Source: CBDUUP01 sp965370435 (lineage in GTDB: Bacteria > Chloroflexota > Anaerolineae > Anaerolineales > UBA11579). From it: a stretch of 9,241 nt of DNA. Numbering within the stretch: the stretch's first letter is position 1; the number at the start of each line of letters is the position of its first letter. The stretch covers positions 1 through 9,241 of the forward strand of contig CBDUUP010000168.1 in NCBI GenBank assembly GCA_965370435.1. Reading direction: 5' to 3'. Under the pieces are notes generated by a model, which was not told the DNA's origin, did no database searches, and saw nothing but the letters and a program-made list of their open reading frames with translations. The position numbers were made by a program, and so were the translations under genes. Of the stretch, positions 6,196 through 9,241 are shown piece after piece.

Positions 6196-6966
6196 ATGGC
6201 CAACCAAACTTCTTCATCCGACGAAATCTTTCCCAAGAATACCAATAAGACCTTTGCTCTGGTTGAACTGGTCCAGGGGGAAACCCCGATGGTGGGCAAA
6301 GGCCCCGACGACACGGTGTTCTCTTTTCCGGTGGTGCTGCTCTGGGAGATTGTCCTCCTCCTGGGCGTTACGTTGACGCTCTTCTTGTTTTCCCTCGTAA
6401 AGCAAGCCCCCCTGGAGGAGATAGCCAACCCCCTGGTCACCACCGACCCGGCCAAGGCGCCCTGGTACTTTGTGGGTCTGCAAGAACTCTTGGAACACAT
6501 GCACCCCACCCTGGCGGGCGTGATCATTCCCGGCGTTCTGGTCATGTTCTTAATTTCTATCCCTTATATTGATAACGCCAAGCAGGGGGTGGGAATCTGG
6601 TTTTCATCCCCTCGCGGCAAGCGGATCGTGGCCTGGACGGCGCTGTATACGATGATCGTCATGCCCGCCTACGTGATCCTGGACAACGCCTTGGACCTTC
6701 GCGAACGCCTGCGGGATGTTGTGCCTCAATGGGTCTCTCAGGGGCTGCTGCCCGGGGCCATCATCGCGGTATTGGTAGCCCTGCCATTTCTTTTTCTCTG
6801 GCTTCGCAAAGCGACCACCCATGAATTGATATTGGTCTTGTTCACCGTTATGTTTATCTCCGCCATCGTTTATACGATCAGTGGATTCCTCTTCCGGGGG
6901 CCGGGGTTCAAATTGTATTGGCCCTGGGATATGCCCAATGGCTATAATCCCTGGGATGGCTTTTAA
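6196..6966 (+). CDS. Subunit IV-like cytochrome b C-terminal half
   Basis: ATG 6196 gives 256 residues beginning MANQTSSSDE. An earlier in-frame ATG at 6037 would add 53 residues, but these come from the palindrome and the reverse heptad array and look like repeat translation. About five membrane segments are visible (residues roughly 42-66, 106-124, 143-162, 184-203, 210-232). The loop after the first holds APWY (88-91) followed by FVGLQELLEHMHP, the place of the PEWY quinol-oxidation motif; the Glu is replaced by Pro. Two more segments than b6f subunit IV (three helices) are present, and the C-terminus ends FRGPGFKLYWPWDMPNGY, a tail I associate with bacterial bc-type relatives. It completes the cytochrome b encoded from 5205 and would form the outer quinol site with the Rieske protein. 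The ribosome site is weak (CTGGAAA). Confidence 0.88.
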   Translation: MANQTSSSDEIFPKNTNKTFALVELVQGETPMVGKGPDDTVFSFPVVLLWEIVLLLGVTLTLFLFSLVKQAPLEEIANPLVTTDPAKAPWYFVGLQELLEHMHPTLAGVIIPGVLVMFLISIPYIDNAKQGVGIWFSSPRGKRIVAWTALYTMIVMPAYVILDNALDLRERLRDVVPQWVSQGLLPGAIIAVLVALPFLFLWLRKATTHELILVLFTVMFISAIVYTISGFLFRGPGFKLYWPWDMPNGYNPWDGF

Positions 6967-7000
6967 TAATATTGGCGTTACGAATGCGATCAGATCATTT

Positions 7001-7056
7001 GATAATGGTGAATAGAGAATGGAGAATAGAGAGTAGAGAATAGAGAATGGAGAACT
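7001..7056 (+). repeat. Heptad repeat array (8 units)
   Basis: Eight consecutive units with exact period 7: GATAATG, GTGAATA, GAGAATG, GAGAATA, GAGAGTA, GAGAATA, GAGAATG, GAGAACT. The consensus is GAGAATR. It starts 35 nt after the subunit IV stop codon. Confidence 0.9.
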
Positions 7057-7114
7057 AGCCACCTGACAGTTTTCAAAAGAGATCATCGAAATGAATGCTT
7101 ATTTCAAATTTTTT

Positions 7115-7199
7115 ACCGCAGAGACGCAAAGTGCGCAGAGAAAAGCGAAAAATTCTCAAAAAACTCTGCGAATCTCCGCGTTCTCCGCGTCTCTGCGGT
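7115..7199. repeat. Hairpin repeat C (three-unit dyad)
   Basis: The left arm 7115-7140 matches the reverse complement of the outer part of the right arm (7164-7199) at 21 of 26 positions. Left-arm units are CGCAGAGA, CGCAAAGTG and CGCAGAGA. This is the least perfect of the four hairpins, which suggests it is older. Confidence 0.8.
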
Positions 7200-7256
7200 G
7201 AATTTTTGACGATACTTACTTCTTTCGACATTCATTTGTTGAAACTGTCGGGTAGT

Positions 7257-7291
7257 TAGATTAGAGAGTAGAGAATGGAGAATCGAGTTTA
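7257..7291 (+). repeat. Heptad repeat array (5 units)
   Basis: Units TAGATTA, GAGAGTA, GAGAATG, GAGAATC, GAGTTTA follow each other with period 7, in the same family and orientation as the array at 7001. Confidence 0.75.
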
Positions 7292-7396
7292 GGTTGAAAA
7301 CAACGGATACGACGGAATGCTTCAAGTATCGAAACTTATTTCAACATTCACGGATAACTTTTCACTAATATCTGTTTTTCATTATTTGGAGAACCT

Positions 7397-7891
7397 ATGA
7401 AGACTCAGTCAGATAAAAAATTGTCTCGAGGCGAATTCCTGAGCGCGGCCTGGGCGCTGTCTCTGGTTGGCCTGGTCGGACAGGCCGGCGCAGCGATTTA
7501 CAAATTCTTCAAGCCTCGCTTCAAACCAGGAGCTTTTGGCGGCGAAGTCGTGGCCGGGACGCCCGCAGAATTCCAGCCCGGCAGCGTCAGCTACGTTCAG
7601 AAAGGCCGCTTTTATATTTCCCGGTTAGAGGATGGCGGTTTTCTGGCATTATGGCAGCGCTGCACCCACTTGGGCTGCACCATCCCCTGGCAAGAAGACC
7701 TGGGAGAGTTCCTCTGCCCATGCCATAGTTCCTTGTTCGACCGCACCGGCGTGGTGACCGGGGGGCCTGCGCCGCGGCCTATGGACCTGTTCCCCATACG
7801 ATTACAAGCGGATGGCAACCTGGTCGTAGATACCAGCCAACCTGTCGAGCGTCAGGAGTTTGAGACCTCCCAGGTATTATTTTTAGAGTGA
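7397..7891 (+). CDS. Rieske [2Fe-2S] protein of the cytochrome b complex
   Basis: GGAGA at 7388-7392 precedes ATG 7397. The 164-residue protein has one N-terminal membrane anchor (about 15-35) and a Rieske domain on the outer side. Box I is CTHLGC (89-94) and box II CPCHSS (107-112): cluster ligands Cys89, His91, Cys107, His110, with the disulfide pair Cys94-Cys109. A Gly/Pro loop follows (GGPAPRP, 122-128). It takes the first electron from quinol at the outer site formed by the two cytochrome b halves and passes it to a c-type heme. The N-terminus reads LSRGEFL, a Tat-like motif in which the second Arg is Gly. The Tyr that normally follows box II (SxYD) is Phe114 here (SLFD), expected to lower the potential. 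The next gene starts 9 nt after its stop. A petC or qcrA symbol would be by analogy only. Confidence 0.94.
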   Translation: MKTQSDKKLSRGEFLSAAWALSLVGLVGQAGAAIYKFFKPRFKPGAFGGEVVAGTPAEFQPGSVSYVQKGRFYISRLEDGGFLALWQRCTHLGCTIPWQEDLGEFLCPCHSSLFDRTGVVTGGPAPRPMDLFPIRLQADGNLVVDTSQPVERQEFETSQVLFLE

Positions 7892-7900
7892 GGTATTTCG

Positions 7901-9028
7901 ATGCGTGATCGAGAAAATTACACTCCTTTCGTAGCAATTGGGTTGGGGCTGACCCTGGGAATCATGGCTGTTTTTCAACTTTACGTGATGAAAGAACCGG
8001 AGCGTATTCAACACGTCCAGGCCGAAGACGCTGAGGAAATGAAAGAAGCGGGACGAATTTTGTATGATGAAAACTGCACCGCTTGCCACGGAGAAATTGG
8101 CGAGGGGGGCATCGGCCCGGCCCTGAACTCGAAGGCCTTGCTCTCCACAACCTCGGATGAATCCATCTTCAATCTGACCCTCACCGGCGTGCCCGGAACC
8201 GTCATGCCCGCCTGGGGCCAGGCGTTTGGGGGGCCTTTCACCGATGAAGAAGCGAGGCAGATCACCGCTTACATTCGGTCTTGGGAACCCAACGCCCTTG
8301 ACATAGAGCCGGTGGTCTTCGTCCCCGACCCGGTCCGCGGCGCGGAGATCTTTGCCTCTACCTGTTTCATCTGCCACGGAGTGAACGGCATGGGTACCGA
8401 AATAGGGCCGCGTTTGAACGATCCTGACAGGCTGGGCGAATTTGATGCTGACTGGTTTCGCGCCACCATCGCTGCCGGGCGGCCAGCCAAAGGGATGCCC
8501 ACCTGGGGCACTGTAATGTCACCCCAGAAAATTGATGATGTGGTGGCGTTGTTGATGGCCTGGCGTGACGGCATTGAAGTGGAATATTCGGTCTCGATAG
8601 AGGTTCGCCTTTCCAGCGCCTTGCTCGCTTTGCAGCAAAATGATTCTGCGAATGCGATATTTCACCTGACTGCCGCGCTGGAGTCGGCCAACGAGGAACA
8701 GGCGGAGGTTATCCGGGTTGTTCTAGAGTTGCTGGCAGAAAATGATCGGGCTGGGGCTATGGAGGCCTTGTTCGCCTTGTTTCCTCCAGAGGAGTTCGGA
8801 GAGGAGCTATACGCCTCCAATTGCGCTTCCTGCCATGCCGCCGATGGAACCGGCGGATTTGGCACGAACCTGCACGCCAATGTATTGATCCAATCCATGA
8901 GCGATGCTGAGCTGCTGGAATTTTTGATGGTCGGACGGCCGGGGACGGCCATGCCTGGCTTTGAAGGGTCTATGACGGAGGAGCAGATAGCTTACCTGAT
9001 CGCTTTCCTGCGCAGTTGGCAAGAATAG
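7901..9028 (+). CDS. Membrane-anchored triheme cytochrome c
   Basis: The ribosome site (GAGTGAGGT, 7886-7894) overlaps the Rieske stop codon, so the two genes are very probably co-translated. Residues about 9-30 form one uncleaved membrane anchor. Three class I cytochrome c domains follow, with heme sites CTACH (Cys59), CFICH (Cys155) and CASCH (Cys308). Likely Met ligands are Met102, Met199 and Met351, each in an MP context. Between domains 2 and 3 lies a helical segment without heme (about 225-297), rich in Ala, Leu and Glu. No cytochrome c1 or f gene is in the window, so this protein is the best candidate for the electron acceptor from the Rieske cluster, passing electrons along its three hemes to a soluble carrier or terminal oxidase. 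The full length of 375 residues looks complete. Confidence 0.92.
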   Translation: MRDRENYTPFVAIGLGLTLGIMAVFQLYVMKEPERIQHVQAEDAEEMKEAGRILYDENCTACHGEIGEGGIGPALNSKALLSTTSDESIFNLTLTGVPGTVMPAWGQAFGGPFTDEEARQITAYIRSWEPNALDIEPVVFVPDPVRGAEIFASTCFICHGVNGMGTEIGPRLNDPDRLGEFDADWFRATIAAGRPAKGMPTWGTVMSPQKIDDVVALLMAWRDGIEVEYSVSIEVRLSSALLALQQNDSANAIFHLTAALESANEEQAEVIRVVLELLAENDRAGAMEALFALFPPEEFGEELYASNCASCHAADGTGGFGTNLHANVLIQSMSDAELLEFLMVGRPGTAMPGFEGSMTEEQIAYLIAFLRSWQE

Positions 9029-9082
9029 GCCCGGAACCTTCGGGATAAAATTCTCATCTAACCAATACTAAAATAAATTAAC

Positions 9083-9140
9083 CACCAAGGCCCAAAAACA
9101 CTAAGGAATACATTAATCATAGTGTCTTTGGGCCTTGGTG
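9083..9140. repeat. Hairpin repeat D (three-unit dyad), possible terminator
   Basis: Arms 9083-9102 and 9121-9140 are inverted repeats with 19 of 20 matches. Left-arm units are CACCAAGG, CCCAAAAA and CACTAAGG. It is 54 nt after the last gene of the locus and could end its transcript, but no T-run follows directly. Confidence 0.85.
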
Positions 9141-9191
9141 TATTTCTCTAATCCGGCCTAAATTAACTCAGAATCCGAAAGCCAGTTTTTC

Positions 9192-9241
9192 AGTCCGCCG
9201 AAGGGCGGACTTCGTAAATGTTCGTGCGACTTTAGTCGCTG
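9192..9241. repeat. Double-hairpin repeat at the right window edge
   Basis: AGTCCGCC (9192-9199) pairs with GGCGGACT (9204-9211) over a GAAG loop. A second stem, GCGACT (9226-9231) with AGTCGC (9234-9239), follows and the element may continue past the window. The paired layout looks like an intergenic repeat; a terminator role is possible for the first stem. Confidence 0.6.

Larger units (their letters stand above)
6967..7396. other. 430-nt gene-free gap filled with repeats
   Basis: No believable coding sequence is seen on either strand. The gap holds a heptad array (7001-7056), hairpin repeat C (7115-7199), a second heptad array (7257-7291), and two copies of CTTATTTCAA (7098-7107 and 7335-7344), each preceded by ATCGAAA. 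The last 15 nt contain the ribosome site of the Rieske gene. Confidence 0.75.

Noticed and set aside
6604..7086. Minus-strand 160-codon frame at the end of the subunit IV gene
   Set aside because: Its N-terminus (SILYSLFSILYSP) is only the translated heptad array and the rest is antisense to subunit IV.
7001..7291. CRISPR array
   Set aside because: The repeats are 7-nt tandem units without spacers, and no cas gene is present.
1..9241. tRNA, rRNA or insertion-sequence transposase genes
   Set aside because: No cloverleaf with a TTCGANTC-like arm, no ribosomal RNA sequence and no transposase-like protein was seen on either strand.

Overview
The window is bacterial DNA, most likely from the phylum Chloroflexota (Anaerolineae-like). 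This is inferred from three things: a split b6-type cytochrome b in an unusual Rieske/cytochrome b cluster, lipobox and membrane-anchored multiheme cytochromes, and gaps filled with hairpin repeats of the CACAGAGA/CGCAGAGA kind and heptad GAGAATR repeats. No 16S or other phylogenetic marker is present, so the assignment is tentative.

Layout, all genes on the + strand. Positions 2-1210 hold the 3' part of an unrecognised, visibly AT-rich gene that is open to the left window edge. After a 219-nt gap with a hairpin repeat, a GC-rich electron-transfer locus runs from 1430 to 9028. It contains: (i) a GltD-like FAD/NAD(P) oxidoreductase with an N-terminal cysteine-rich Fe-S domain and two C-terminal [4Fe-4S] ferredoxin motifs, broken by one in-frame TAA at 2480-2482; (ii) a tetraheme c-type lipoprotein built from two in-register copies of a 218-residue diheme module; (iii) cytochrome b6-like N-terminal cytochrome b; (iv) the subunit-IV-like C-terminal half of cytochrome b; (v) a Rieske protein; (vi) a membrane-anchored triheme cytochrome c, probably translationally coupled to the Rieske gene.

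Together these would form a quinol:cytochrome c oxidoreductase. The split cytochrome b and Rieske protein oxidise quinol, and the multiheme cytochromes replace cytochrome c1 or f as outside electron acceptors. The flavoprotein is predicted to be cytoplasmic and would link NAD(P)H or ferredoxin to the quinone pool or the complex. Three residue features (no heme-ci cysteine, APWY in place of PEWY, Phe in place of the Rieske Tyr) suggest a low-potential, menaquinol-type enzyme.

The gaps are unusually long for such an operon (132, 226, 244 and 430 nt). Those of 226 nt or more, together with the flanks at 1211-1429 and 9029-9241, hold most of the repeat content: four hairpins built from three ~8-nt units per arm, four heptad arrays, an 18-nt perfect palindrome, and the start of another hairpin repeat at the right edge.
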